Assembly: GCF_001506075.1 (NCBI RefSeq)
Contig: NZ_KQ947475.1
Span: forward strand, 723,799-787,798
Direction of reading: 5' to 3'
From: Vibrio sp. MEBiC08052
Lineage (GTDB): Bacteria > Pseudomonadota > Gammaproteobacteria > Enterobacterales > Vibrionaceae
Length of the DNA: 64,000 nt
How positions within the stretch are numbered: the stretch's first letter is position 1; the number at the start of each line of letters is the position of its first letter. The position numbers and the translations under genes were made by a program. The notes under the pieces are model-generated. The model saw only the letters and a program-made list of their open reading frames with translations. It had not been told where the DNA came from and ran no database searches. This document shows positions 10,823 to 18,061 of this stretch, piece after piece.

Positions 10823-12684
10823 CCCGTGTAAGCAGAGACGAATGGGTACCTCTGGGTGTCGGTGGTCTGGAAGGCAGAGCGTGGGAGGCCTTACGTGAAA
10901 CCGATAGCAGCATCCTTGTGACCGCTGGTGCTGGTGCCGGAAAAACTGAGTTTCTGGCACAGAAGGCGACCTATCTTCTGCAGACAGGTATTTGTCCGGC
11001 ACCCAAACGTATTCTTGCCATCAGCTTTAAAAAAGATGCCGCCCGAAACATCGCCGAAAGGGTTGCAAAGCGTTGCCCGAGAGATCAGGCGCGGCGCTTT
11101 GATTCGATGACTTTTGATGCCTTTACCAAGGGGCTTCTGGACCGGTTTCGTCCGGCTTTACCTGAGCCGTTCAATGCGCCCGGTACGTATCAGATTGTTA
11201 ATCCGTTTCGCAGGGATTATGACGATTTTATTGAGCGACATGGCTATCACGAAGTGGGTGCTCAACAGCTTGAGAGAAGACTGCTTCTGACAGACCTGCC
11301 AATTGACTTGTCAAATGGATCTGAAGTACATCGTGCGTTAGCAGATTACTGGCATGAACAATTCTTCGGGGGCGACGAGATATCCCTGTCCTTCCCGATG
11401 ATAAACAGGCTTGTAAAACTGTTGCTTCAGGAAAATTCATATATCCGCCGGGCCTTACAGGCAACATATCCCATCGTCTTTCTTGATGAATATCAGGATA
11501 CCACCTATGCCCAGTACGACATGCTGCTAACGGCATTTGATGGCAGTGACGCTGTCTTTACGGCAGTCGGCGATGATAAGCAGCGCATCATGGGATGGGC
11601 GGGAGCCATGGATGACGCCTTCGACCAGTTTGAAAACGACTTTGGTGCGAGGCGCATCACATTGCTTTCAAACTGGCGGTCACATGCGGATCTGGTTCGT
11701 ATTCAGCACGAGATTGCCCGCCGGATAGACGGCAATGTGGAAGCGGTGCAGGCACAAGGGACCCGTGAAATTGAAGGTGAGGTTTCTGCTATCTGGCAAT
11801 TCCGGAACGCAGATGACGAGAACAATTATCTAGCAGAATGGGTGAGCCGTGAGGTTCAGTCAGGGCGTGTTGCGCCACATGATGTAGCAATTCTGATCAG
11901 AATGCGGGCAGATCAGGTGGAGGGTGAGATAGCCCCTGCTTTTGCGGCACGAGGTCTCAGGATCAGAAATGCGGCCCGGTCAGTCGGTGAAATTCAGATA
12001 CAGGATCTGCTTGGTGAAGAGCTGACCAGCATATTCGTTCCTTTGCTCCGCCTGGGAGCGACGGACCGAAGCCCAGAAAACTGGGAGCAGGCCCAGCAGA
12101 ACTATCTGTTTCTGGAGGCTGCCGATCCGGATAACGATCTCACGCAGGAACGGTTACTGGTTAAGCTTGAAGCATTCGTCCGTCAATTAAGAGCAGAGTT
12201 GGCGCGTCGCCAGCCTGATCCGGATGCAGCGGAAGAGATTGCAGAGATGCTTCTTGAATTTGTAGGGACCCCTAGGCTTCGGCAATCCTTTCCCGCTTAC
12301 CTGCGTGCAAGGGATTTTGAGAGGGTGTGGAGTGGATTTGTCACTCTCCTGAAAGAGTGTGCAGAACACAGCAGCAGCTGGACGGAAGCGCTGGATGAGT
12401 TCGAAGGTCTTGGCCAGGTAGCTCTGATGACCATCCATAAAAGCAAAGGTCTTGAGTTCCATACGATGATATTTTATGGGCTCGACAATCAGACTTGGTG
12501 GAGCCTTACGCCGCAACGGGGTGAAGAGCTAAACACTTTTTTTGTTGCCTTTACCAGAGCAAAGCAGCGTGCGTTTTTCTCCCAGTGCGTTGAGCGAGGG
12601 CATGCTATTGGCTGGATACAGCAATTATTGGCCCCGGCGGGAGTCGAAACCATAGATGGTACGACTATATTGGGTACTACGTGA
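10819..12684 (+). CDS. UvrD/Rep-type superfamily 1 helicase, Gabija GajB-like
   Basis: 621 residues. Motifs in order: Walker A AGAGAGKT (about 36-43), DEYQDTT (near 222), GDDKQRIMGW (near 249), NWRSH, TIHKSKGLEF (near 537) and FVAFTRAKQ (near 574), so all core SF1A helicase motifs are present. It is translationally coupled to the OLD nuclease gene (ATGA at 10819-10822), as in Gabija operons. It is longer than the founding GajB (about 494 residues, from memory). No third gene follows on this strand. Confidence 0.8.
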   Translation: MTRVSRDEWVPLGVGGLEGRAWEALRETDSSILVTAGAGAGKTEFLAQKATYLLQTGICPAPKRILAISFKKDAARNIAERVAKRCPRDQARRFDSMTFDAFTKGLLDRFRPALPEPFNAPGTYQIVNPFRRDYDDFIERHGYHEVGAQQLERRLLLTDLPIDLSNGSEVHRALADYWHEQFFGGDEISLSFPMINRLVKLLLQENSYIRRALQATYPIVFLDEYQDTTYAQYDMLLTAFDGSDAVFTAVGDDKQRIMGWAGAMDDAFDQFENDFGARRITLLSNWRSHADLVRIQHEIARRIDGNVEAVQAQGTREIEGEVSAIWQFRNADDENNYLAEWVSREVQSGRVAPHDVAILIRMRADQVEGEIAPAFAARGLRIRNAARSVGEIQIQDLLGEELTSIFVPLLRLGATDRSPENWEQAQQNYLFLEAADPDNDLTQERLLVKLEAFVRQLRAELARRQPDPDAAEEIAEMLLEFVGTPRLRQSFPAYLRARDFERVWSGFVTLLKECAEHSSSWTEALDEFEGLGQVALMTIHKSKGLEFHTMIFYGLDNQTWWSLTPQRGEELNTFFVAFTRAKQRAFFSQCVERGHAIGWIQQLLAPAGVETIDGTTILGTT

Positions 12685-12799
12685 GCATACTTAAGGTAAT
12701 GCTCTCCAAGTTCATCTAATAGAAGTTTCATGTCTCCTTGGGCCGTTGTTTTCTTCCAATTCGGAAAGAGAGTATCGGCTCAAGCCTGGGTTGGTATAT

Positions 12800-12812
12800 T
12801 TTAGCCGCTAAA
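12800..12812. promoter_or_regulatory. IncP KorB operator match, site 1
   Basis: TTTAGCCGCTAAA, an exact match to the 13-bp palindrome TTTAGCSGCTAAA bound by KorB, the partition protein and global repressor of IncP plasmids. It spans the stop codon of the minus-strand gene at 12808, in the convergent gap after the helicase gene. It may mark the boundary of the cargo insertion or act over a distance, since KorB can spread or loop along DNA. Confidence 0.75.
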
Positions 12813-13851
12813 ATTTCTGTTGGCTTTTTCCCGGCCTGTTAGCAGGAAGCAAAAAATCTTTGCGAACTGCTGCTAATGCTTTAGATACTGCTTGAGGTGT
12901 CATTGGTTGTTGTTTTCTGCTTAGTAGCTTTGTGCCTATTTGAGATTGAGTGTAGCCATAATGCTGAAGTACCAGCATTTTCTTCTTATTGTCTGAAAGT
13001 TTAGAGTCGACCATCTTTCGAGCCAGATTGCGAAGCTCCGCTACGTCTGCTGGCTGTAATGTTAAATTCAACATGAATAGGAAGAAATAGTCATCGATCA
13101 GTTTGTCTCCTGACATAGCATGAGGCTTAGCGCGATGTGCAGATTGATGAGCTAACCTAGAAAGTTCGATATTGAATTGTGCGAGGGAGCGCTTTGCCTG
13201 TTTGTAACTTGGATTCCACTCGTCATTGGCAAGTTTGGGGCGATGCTCTTTGCAGTAATTGTGGCTAAGTTCTAGTTTCTTGTGGTCTATAAGTTCAACC
13301 TCATTTGTTTGTCTCTGCTCTACTGTGAGCATGAATTTTGAGTACTCCGTAAGGTTCCCACAGAATTCGCAGAAACTATGTTTTCGTTGTACGTTTAGGT
13401 TGACGCCTTTGGTCGCTGTTGATTTCTTCGGACGCTTACAGGCGCAATCCCAGGTTAATTCAATTAACGATTCAATGGTTGCGACGAAGCACTGATCTCT
13501 TTGGGTTTGTTCATCACTTGTCTTTATGAACTGACGTAGCAGTTGGCGCTGCATGCGCACCATTGCTTCCAGCCCTATCAGCCGGATGATTTCGCTAAAT
13601 CCAACTCCTGAGCCAATACCCGCAACATGGTTTTTATAGCTGTTTGGGAGGGAATCCATGTACTCAGCTATGGCAGGATCGATCAGTTCTTGTATCAGGC
13701 GAAGAATGGGATAGCGCCGAGAGAAGGCAGAGTAAGGTCCCCAGCGCGTTCTAAATTTGGCGATAGCAAGAGAAACAGGCTGGGCGCAGCCTGGAAGGAT
13801 GGCTATGTAGTCTTGCCCTAGGTCTAGTCTAGCTTGGTGTTCGATATTCAT
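12808..13851 (-). CDS. Unknown island protein with cysteine/histidine cluster and HTH-like C terminus
   Basis: 347 residues; not recognised. A cluster CEFC (near 170) and, about 50 residues later, HNYCKEH suggests a zinc finger. Near the C terminus, YGYTQSQIGTKLL followed by MTPQAVSKALAAVRKDF looks like a helix-turn-helix, so DNA binding is plausible. ATG 13849-13851 is chosen; an in-frame TTG lies six codons upstream and neither has a clear ribosome binding site. The gene is divergent from alpA and shares its 86-base promoter region, so it may regulate or be co-regulated with alpA. A KorB operator overlaps its stop codon. Confidence 0.6.
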   Translation of the reverse strand: MNIEHQARLDLGQDYIAILPGCAQPVSLAIAKFRTRWGPYSAFSRRYPILRLIQELIDPAIAEYMDSLPNSYKNHVAGIGSGVGFSEIIRLIGLEAMVRMQRQLLRQFIKTSDEQTQRDQCFVATIESLIELTWDCACKRPKKSTATKGVNLNVQRKHSFCEFCGNLTEYSKFMLTVEQRQTNEVELIDHKKLELSHNYCKEHRPKLANDEWNPSYKQAKRSLAQFNIELSRLAHQSAHRAKPHAMSGDKLIDDYFFLFMLNLTLQPADVAELRNLARKMVDSKLSDNKKKMLVLQHYGYTQSQIGTKLLSRKQQPMTPQAVSKALAAVRKDFLLPANRPGKSQQKF

Positions 13852-13937
13852 AACAACTTTATAGTCCAAAAATAAAGCTTAATCAAGTTGCATTGCTTGG
13901 CACGATGAAGCCTCAACAGGTAAATGGAGGTTCAAGC

Positions 13938-14168
13938 ATGCAAACAATGGTAAATAAAGTTCTCATCAACAGGAAACAGCTCCTGGAGATGATTCCACTT
14001 TCAACGCGCACAATTTATAACCTGGAACAGCGTGGGGAGTTTCCGAAGCGCATAGCGCTTACAAGCAGAAATGTTGCTTGGGACTTATCGGAAGTCGAAG
14101 AATGGATAGAGACGCGTAAAGCGTCTGGAATCCAGGCTGCTCGACCTGGCAACACCATAGAGGCCTAA
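13938..14168 (+). CDS. alpA: AlpA-family excisionase/regulator
   Basis: 76 residues with a MerR-like winged helix: VLINRKQLLEMIPLSTRTIY, then the wing with GEFPKRIAL and the closing WDLSEVEEWIETRK. This is the AlpA/phage-type DNA-binding protein that usually activates integrase or directs excision. The frame opens at 13893, but ATG 13938 has TGGAGG seven bases upstream and gives the family length. Its stop lies four bases before repA, so it likely heads an alpA-repA-repC operon linking excision to replication. Confidence 0.88.
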   Translation: MQTMVNKVLINRKQLLEMIPLSTRTIYNLEQRGEFPKRIALTSRNVAWDLSEVEEWIETRKASGIQAARPGNTIEA

Positions 14169-14172
14169 TCGT

Positions 14173-15027
14173 ATGGCCCTTGATCTTATGGCGGCCTTTT
14201 CGGAAACGCCGCCGCCTCTTGATTATGTTTTACCTAACATGGTTGCCGGTACAGTGGGAGCTTTGGTTTCACCAGGTGGTGCCGGAAAATCCATGCTGGC
14301 CTTACAGCTTGCCTCGCAGATCGCTGGAGGCCCGGACTTGCTGGAAGTCGGAGAATTTCCTGTTGGGCCAGTTATCTATCTTCCCGCAGAGGATCCTCCT
14401 GCTGCTATCCATCACCGATTACATGCGCTTGGGGCACATCTCACTGCCGAGCAGCGGCAAGCTGTTGCTGAAGGTTTGCTGATTGAGCCGCTGATAGGAA
14501 GGTGCCCCAACATCATGTGTCTCGATTGGTTCGATGGCCTTAAGCGAGCGGCTGAAGGCCGTCGCCTGATGATCTTGGACACCTTACGCCGTTTCCACAT
14601 CGAAGATGAAAACGTTAGCGGTCCAATGGCACAAGTGATCGGACGTATGGAGGCCATCGCCGCCGATACGGGGTGCTCTATCGTATTTTTGCACCATGCC
14701 AGTAAGAGCGCCGCTATGATTGGTGCGGGTGACCAGCAACAGGCCAGCCGTGGGTCGTCTGTTCTGGTCGATAACATTCGCTGGCAATCGTACCTGTCTG
14801 GTATGACGCAAACCGAGGCTGTGGAATGGGGTGTTGATGATAGTCAGCGTGGGTACTTCGTTCGCTATGGCGTGAGCAAGGCGAATTATGGCTCTCCTTT
14901 CGCAGAGCGTTGGTTCCGGCGTCACGAGGGCGGTGTGCTGAAACCTGCCGTGCTGGAGAGGCAGCGCGTAGCCAGTGGCGTGCTGCCATTCAAGAAATCT
15001 AAGGTGAGATCACGTGATGAGCTTTGA
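14173..15027 (+). CDS. repA: RepA, IncQ (RSF1010)-type replicative helicase
   Basis: 284 residues, very close to RSF1010 RepA (about 279): PPPLDYVLPNMVAGTVGALV, Walker A SPGGAGKS (near residue 37), RRLMILDTLRRFHIE (Walker B) and SIVFLHHASKSAAM. RepA forms a hexameric 5'-3' helicase that opens the IncQ origin after RepC binding. It overlaps repC by 11 bases. An IncQ helicase inside a chromosomal island points to a circular replicating stage after excision. The DnaG-like RepB primase of IncQ plasmids is not found in the island. Confidence 0.95.
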   Translation: MALDLMAAFSETPPPLDYVLPNMVAGTVGALVSPGGAGKSMLALQLASQIAGGPDLLEVGEFPVGPVIYLPAEDPPAAIHHRLHALGAHLTAEQRQAVAEGLLIEPLIGRCPNIMCLDWFDGLKRAAEGRRLMILDTLRRFHIEDENVSGPMAQVIGRMEAIAADTGCSIVFLHHASKSAAMIGAGDQQQASRGSSVLVDNIRWQSYLSGMTQTEAVEWGVDDSQRGYFVRYGVSKANYGSPFAERWFRRHEGGVLKPAVLERQRVASGVLPFKKSKVRSRDEL

Positions 15028-15925
15028 TCTTACCCATGTTCGACATGATCCAGCTCACTGCCTGGCTCCTGGCTTGTTCCGTAGCCTGAAGCGTGGAGAG
15101 CGCAAGCGGCTCAAGCTGGACGTAACCTATACCCATGGCGAGGATTCGATACGTTTCTGGGGGCCCGAGCCTCTAGGTGTTGATGATCTTCGCATCTTAC
15201 AAGGGCTTGTGGCTATGGCCGCAATTTCTGGTGATAGGGGACGCGGGATTGTGCTGCGAAACGAAACAGAGTCAGAAGTTGGGCAGCAATTGCGTCTCTT
15301 GCTAGACCTGAAGTGGGACGCGGTTGAGAAGGATGCAATGGTTGCCAAGGGCAGCTTCCGACAATTGGCGCGAGAACTTGGGTATGCCGACGATGGAGGC
15401 AGCCAGTTCAAAACTATCCGCGATAGCATCGAGCGCCTATGGGCAGTATCGGTCATTGTGGAGCGTAAGGGGCAGCGTCAGGGATTCCGCATATTGTCCG
15501 ATTACGTCAGCGACGACCGGGAAGGTAAACTGTTTGTCAGCCTTAACCCTCGATTGGCAGAGGCTGTAATGGGAGAGCGTCCACATACTCGGCTCGACAT
15601 GACTGAGGTTCGGGCGCTACAGACCGATCCTGCTCGATTAATACATCAGCGATTATCGGGGTGGATTGATGTCGGTAAATCTGGACGGGTAGAACTGGAT
15701 ACTCTTTGCAACTACGTTTGGCCGGACGAAACGAAGAACCCCAACACCTTGAAAAAGCGCCGTCAGACGGCCCGGAAAGCGTTGACTGAACTTATTTCAG
15801 TGGGTTGGACTGTACATGAATACGCCAAGGGGAAATGGGAAATTAGGCGGCCAGGGGCCAACCTGGCCACCCCCCGGCGTGACAGCACCCATCCCCGGCA
15901 TAATAGTACCCGTGCCCCGGCATAA
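15017..15925 (+). CDS. repC: RepC, IncQ-type origin-binding initiator
   Basis: 302 residues, matching RSF1010 RepC (about 283) over HVRHDPAHCLAPGLF, GERKRLKLDVTY, DDLRILQGLVAMA, RLIHQRLSGWIDVGKSG and a C-terminal KRRQTARKAL segment. RepC binds iterons and recruits RepA. ATG 15017 follows AAGGTGAG by eight bases; an in-frame GTG at 15014 is possible. The last 18 or so residues (repeats of PRRDST, PRHNST) are encoded by the iteron-like repeats themselves, so the origin overlaps the 3' end of the gene. That tail is absent from RSF1010 RepC as I recall it. Confidence 0.93.
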   Translation: MSFDLTHVRHDPAHCLAPGLFRSLKRGERKRLKLDVTYTHGEDSIRFWGPEPLGVDDLRILQGLVAMAAISGDRGRGIVLRNETESEVGQQLRLLLDLKWDAVEKDAMVAKGSFRQLARELGYADDGGSQFKTIRDSIERLWAVSVIVERKGQRQGFRILSDYVSDDREGKLFVSLNPRLAEAVMGERPHTRLDMTEVRALQTDPARLIHQRLSGWIDVGKSGRVELDTLCNYVWPDETKNPNTLKKRRQTARKALTELISVGWTVHEYAKGKWEIRRPGANLATPRRDSTHPRHNSTRAPA

Positions 15926-15957
15926 CAGTATCCCATCCCCGGCATAACAGTACCCGC
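15872..15957 (+). repeat. Four 21-22 bp direct repeats, candidate oriV iterons for RepC
   Basis: Copies of CCCCGGCATAACAGTACCCGC start at 15872, 15893, 15915 and 15937, so they are phased by 21-22 bases (two helical turns). The first is the most diverged. IncQ origins carry similar-length tandem iterons bound by RepC. The first two copies lie inside repC, and the gene's stop codon is formed in the third copy. Confidence 0.75.
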
Positions 15958-16090
15958 TTCAATCGCGCAAACGCTTGCAGGGCAATGCTTTCCGGCCTGT
16001 TTTGGAAATCGATCCAAGATATTCCAAAGAATATCCATCATGCGCGGCATAGCCCGCGCCTGAATGGCGCGTTCATGCCTTGCCAACTCA

Positions 16091-16175
16091 ATCGGCCTCC
16101 GGCCGATGTTTTAACGCCAAGAGGGTGGCCGATTCTGCTTCCTCGCCAAGGGCTATCACCTCTTCTTGGCGTTAA
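16091..16175. other. Hairpin pair next to candidate iterons, possible single-strand initiation site
   Basis: ATCGGCC (16091-16097) pairs with GGCCGAT (16101-16107). Directly after it, TTTAACGCCAAGA (16110-16122) pairs perfectly with TCTTGGCGTTAAA (16163-16175) around a 40-base loop. IncQ origins have two hairpin ssi sites used for priming beside the iterons; position suggests that role, but sequence identity with known ssi sites was not established. Confidence 0.45.
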
Positions 16176-16361
16176 ATCCGTCCGAAGGACGACCAAAGCC
16201 GCCTTATAAGCTCCAGGAGCGTCGTTCAGAGGCCAACTAGGGGGTTAGTGGAGGGGGATGCCTAAAGCGCCTCTCTGGGCGGCTCAGGAAGCCGTATTCC
16301 ATACATCAAGATGAATAGCCACTTAAGCCGGTAGTAGGCTGAAAATGTGTGCGGTTTGTAG

Positions 16362-16418
16362 GTTGTAGTATGTAGTAGCACCATACAACATACTACAACA
16401 CTACATTTCCTATCCACA
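16362..16418. other. 12-bp inverted repeat and DnaA-box-like sequence
   Basis: GTTGTAGTATGT (16362-16373) is the exact reverse complement of ACATACTACAAC (16388-16399). CTATCCACA (16410-16418), one base from a DnaA box, follows. The 15926-17082 stretch otherwise holds no convincing gene, so these are likely parts of a regulatory or origin region. Confidence 0.45.
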
Positions 16419-16628
16419 CTGACGTTGTGCTCAAAAATCTGTCCGAAATTGGGCGCTAGCGGCTCGACACGCACAGAGTGTTGGTAGCGATCCTTCCTGA
16501 CCTGATGACCCAACCGATACCAATCTGAAACCGTCAAAGAAAAGGCCAACGAGAGTGTCTAGTGGGTTTGAAAATCCATGTGATACAGCGATTTACATTC
16601 GATGTGTTGCTAGCACTCGTACGTTTCA

Positions 16629-16644
16629 TTGACACTTGAGGGGC
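16629..16644 (+). repeat. Single IncP (RK2) TrfA iteron
   Basis: TTGACACTTGAGGGGC is identical to iterons of the RK2 vegetative origin, the sites bound by the initiator TrfA. Only one copy was found on either strand of the island. It lies about 200 bases before the IncP-type oriT. A single site would not normally form an origin, but could recruit TrfA or titrate it. Confidence 0.75.
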
Positions 16645-16850
16645 GCTATCCCTCCTGAATTGGTAAAGCTGTGTATTTCTGTGTTTGTTTGCTGTGTAAA
16701 CCCCCGCGTTAGCGTAGTAATTGCCTGATATTACGTGTTTATTTCGTGCTTCTGTTCTAGCAAGAAGGGGAACAAGCGATTTTATATGGTTTGCACTAAA
16801 AAACAGATTTTCGCTGCAACACTTTCCTTGGCGTAAACAACGCTGAAAAG

Positions 16851-16975
16851 CGGGCAAGATAGGTGAAGTAGGCCCACCGACAAGTCGGCGGTTCCTATTT
16901 CACTCCCCTTTATTCGCACCGGAGGTGCTCAACGGGAATCTTGCTCTTCGAGGCTACCGGCTGCCGCCGTAGGAG
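16851..16975. other. oriT: oriT of the IncP/RP4 type
   Basis: The block starting CGGGCAAGATAGGTGAAGT matches the RP4 origin of transfer, including GTAGGCCCACC, a TraJ-site inverted repeat CCGAC-AA-GTCGG (16877-16888), TTATTCGCACC, GGTGCTCAACGGGAATC and GGCTACCGGCTGCCGCCG. On the minus strand the nick region reads CACCTATCTTG/CCCG (RP4: CACCTATCCTG/CCCG), so the nick would fall between 16855 and 16854 and the repC/repA side would enter the recipient first. In RP4 traJ follows oriT directly; here trbJKL and two small genes intervene. No relaxase gene is present. Confidence 0.92.
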
Positions 16976-17082
16976 TTATTGGCTTAAATTTCTTCATGTC
17001 AACTTTTATGTCCAATTATTGAGCTTATACGTTATGCATTGAAAGGCACGATAAAGCATTCATTGGTAATGGAGATCAACGT

Positions 17083-17859
17083 ATGCAAAAAGTTAGAAGA
17101 AAAAATTTAGCCGCTAAAATTGCTCTGGCCGTCGTTATGACGACCTGCACTTTGCAGCCCGTCTACGCCGGTATTCCAGTAGTTGATGGCACCAATCTGA
17201 CGCAAAACATCATGTCTGCTTTGGAAGCGGTCGCGCAGACGGCCAAGCAGATTCAGGAATACCAAACCCAACTCCAGCAGTACGAAAACCAACTGCAAAA
17301 CACGATGGCCCCGGCGGCCCATATTTGGGACCAGGCGCAGCGCACCATCAACGATCTGAACCAGGCGACCAACACGCTCGCCTATTACCAGAACCAGCTT
17401 GGCAGCCTCGATGCCTACCTGGGCAAGTTCCAGGACGTGGCCTATTACCGCAGCTCGCCTTGTTTCTCGGCGGCGGGATGCAGTGATGCCGAACGAGCCG
17501 CGATGGCCGAGAACCGTCGCCTGGCGTCTGAATCGCAGAAGAAGGCCAACGACGCGCTGTTTAAGGGCCTGGAGCAGCAGCAAGTCAATCTTGAAGCCGA
17601 CGCCCGACAGCTTAACCGCCTGCAATCTGCCGCCCAGGGCGCAGACGGCCAACTGGCCGCCATTGGCTACGCCAATCAGCTCGCCAGCAACCAGGCTAAC
17701 CAGCTCCTGCAAATCCGTAGCCTGCTGATTGCTCAGCAGAATGCCGTTGGCACTCGAATGCAGGCGGATGCTGACCGCGAAGCTCAATATCAAGCGTCCC
17801 GTGAAAGGTTGTTCGATATGGGAGAGCCAACCGACCGTTCAGAAAACAGGGGGTTCTAA
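17083..17859 (+). CDS. trbJ: TrbJ, IncP-type mating-pair protein
   Basis: 258 residues with an N-terminal signal peptide (AAKIALAVVMTTCTLQPVYA) and a long glutamine-rich coiled coil (AKQIQEYQTQLQQYENQLQN), as in TrbJ/VirB5-like periplasmic proteins of P-type conjugation systems. ATG 17083 has GGAG about eight bases upstream. It is the first gene after oriT and is followed after two bases by the TrbK-like gene. Its C terminus, DMGEPTDRSENRGF, recurs almost unchanged in that neighbour. A KorB operator lies within its first codons. Confidence 0.88.
   Translation: MQKVRRKNLAAKIALAVVMTTCTLQPVYAGIPVVDGTNLTQNIMSALEAVAQTAKQIQEYQTQLQQYENQLQNTMAPAAHIWDQAQRTINDLNQATNTLAYYQNQLGSLDAYLGKFQDVAYYRSSPCFSAAGCSDAERAAMAENRRLASESQKKANDALFKGLEQQQVNLEADARQLNRLQSAAQGADGQLAAIGYANQLASNQANQLLQIRSLLIAQQNAVGTRMQADADREAQYQASRERLFDMGEPTDRSENRGF
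17106..17118. promoter_or_regulatory. IncP KorB operator match, site 2 (inside trbJ)
   Basis: TTTAGCCGCTAAA, exact operator consensus, encoding the residues LAAK of the TrbJ signal peptide, 24 bases after its start codon. It is well placed for KorB bound here to silence the trb operon of the island. Confidence 0.75.
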
Positions 17860-17861
17860 TC

Positions 17862-18059
17862 ATGAAGAATATCACCCGAGTTTTTATCGTTAGCGCGTTG
17901 GCCTCTTTCGTTCTGGTGGGGTGCGGTGAAGATGACGGGCCTAAGCCTGCAACGATCAACTGTGACAACCCAAACCTGACGAAAGAGCAGAGGGAAGAAG
18001 GGAACTGTCTTTGGGATATGGGCGAACCCACTGATCGCTCCAAGAACAAGGGGTTCTAA
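17862..18059 (+). CDS. TrbK-like entry-exclusion lipoprotein
   Basis: 65 residues with a lipoprotein signal, FVLVGCGED (lipid-modified Cys near residue 21), and a short Cys-containing mature part (INCDNPNL, EEGNC). In IncP plasmids the gene between trbJ and trbL is trbK, which blocks entry of related plasmids, so position and type agree; sequence identity to RP4 TrbK is not clear to me. The last 14 residues, DMGEPTDRSKNKGF, nearly duplicate the TrbJ C terminus. Start ATG 17862 follows the TrbJ stop by two bases. Confidence 0.7.
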   Translation: MKNITRVFIVSALASFVLVGCGEDDGPKPATINCDNPNLTKEQREEGNCLWDMGEPTDRSKNKGF

Positions 18060-18061
18060 CC

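Noticed and set aside
12685..12799. Minus-strand coding-like stretch after the helicase gene
   Set aside because: A frame extends through but lies mostly opposite the helicase gene; no family seen, perhaps only a fragment.
16110..16175. attC/VCR integron site because of the long inverted repeat
   Set aside because: The ends do not read as the GTTRRRY/RYYYAAC consensus; no integron integrase or cassette array nearby.
16262..16549. 95-codon minus-strand frame in the origin region
   Set aside because: No ribosome binding site, sequence runs through an inverted repeat and reads like non-coding DNA; no family recognised.
16534..16857. 107-codon minus-strand frame next to oriT
   Set aside because: It covers the TrfA iteron and enters oriT; composition is not protein-like.
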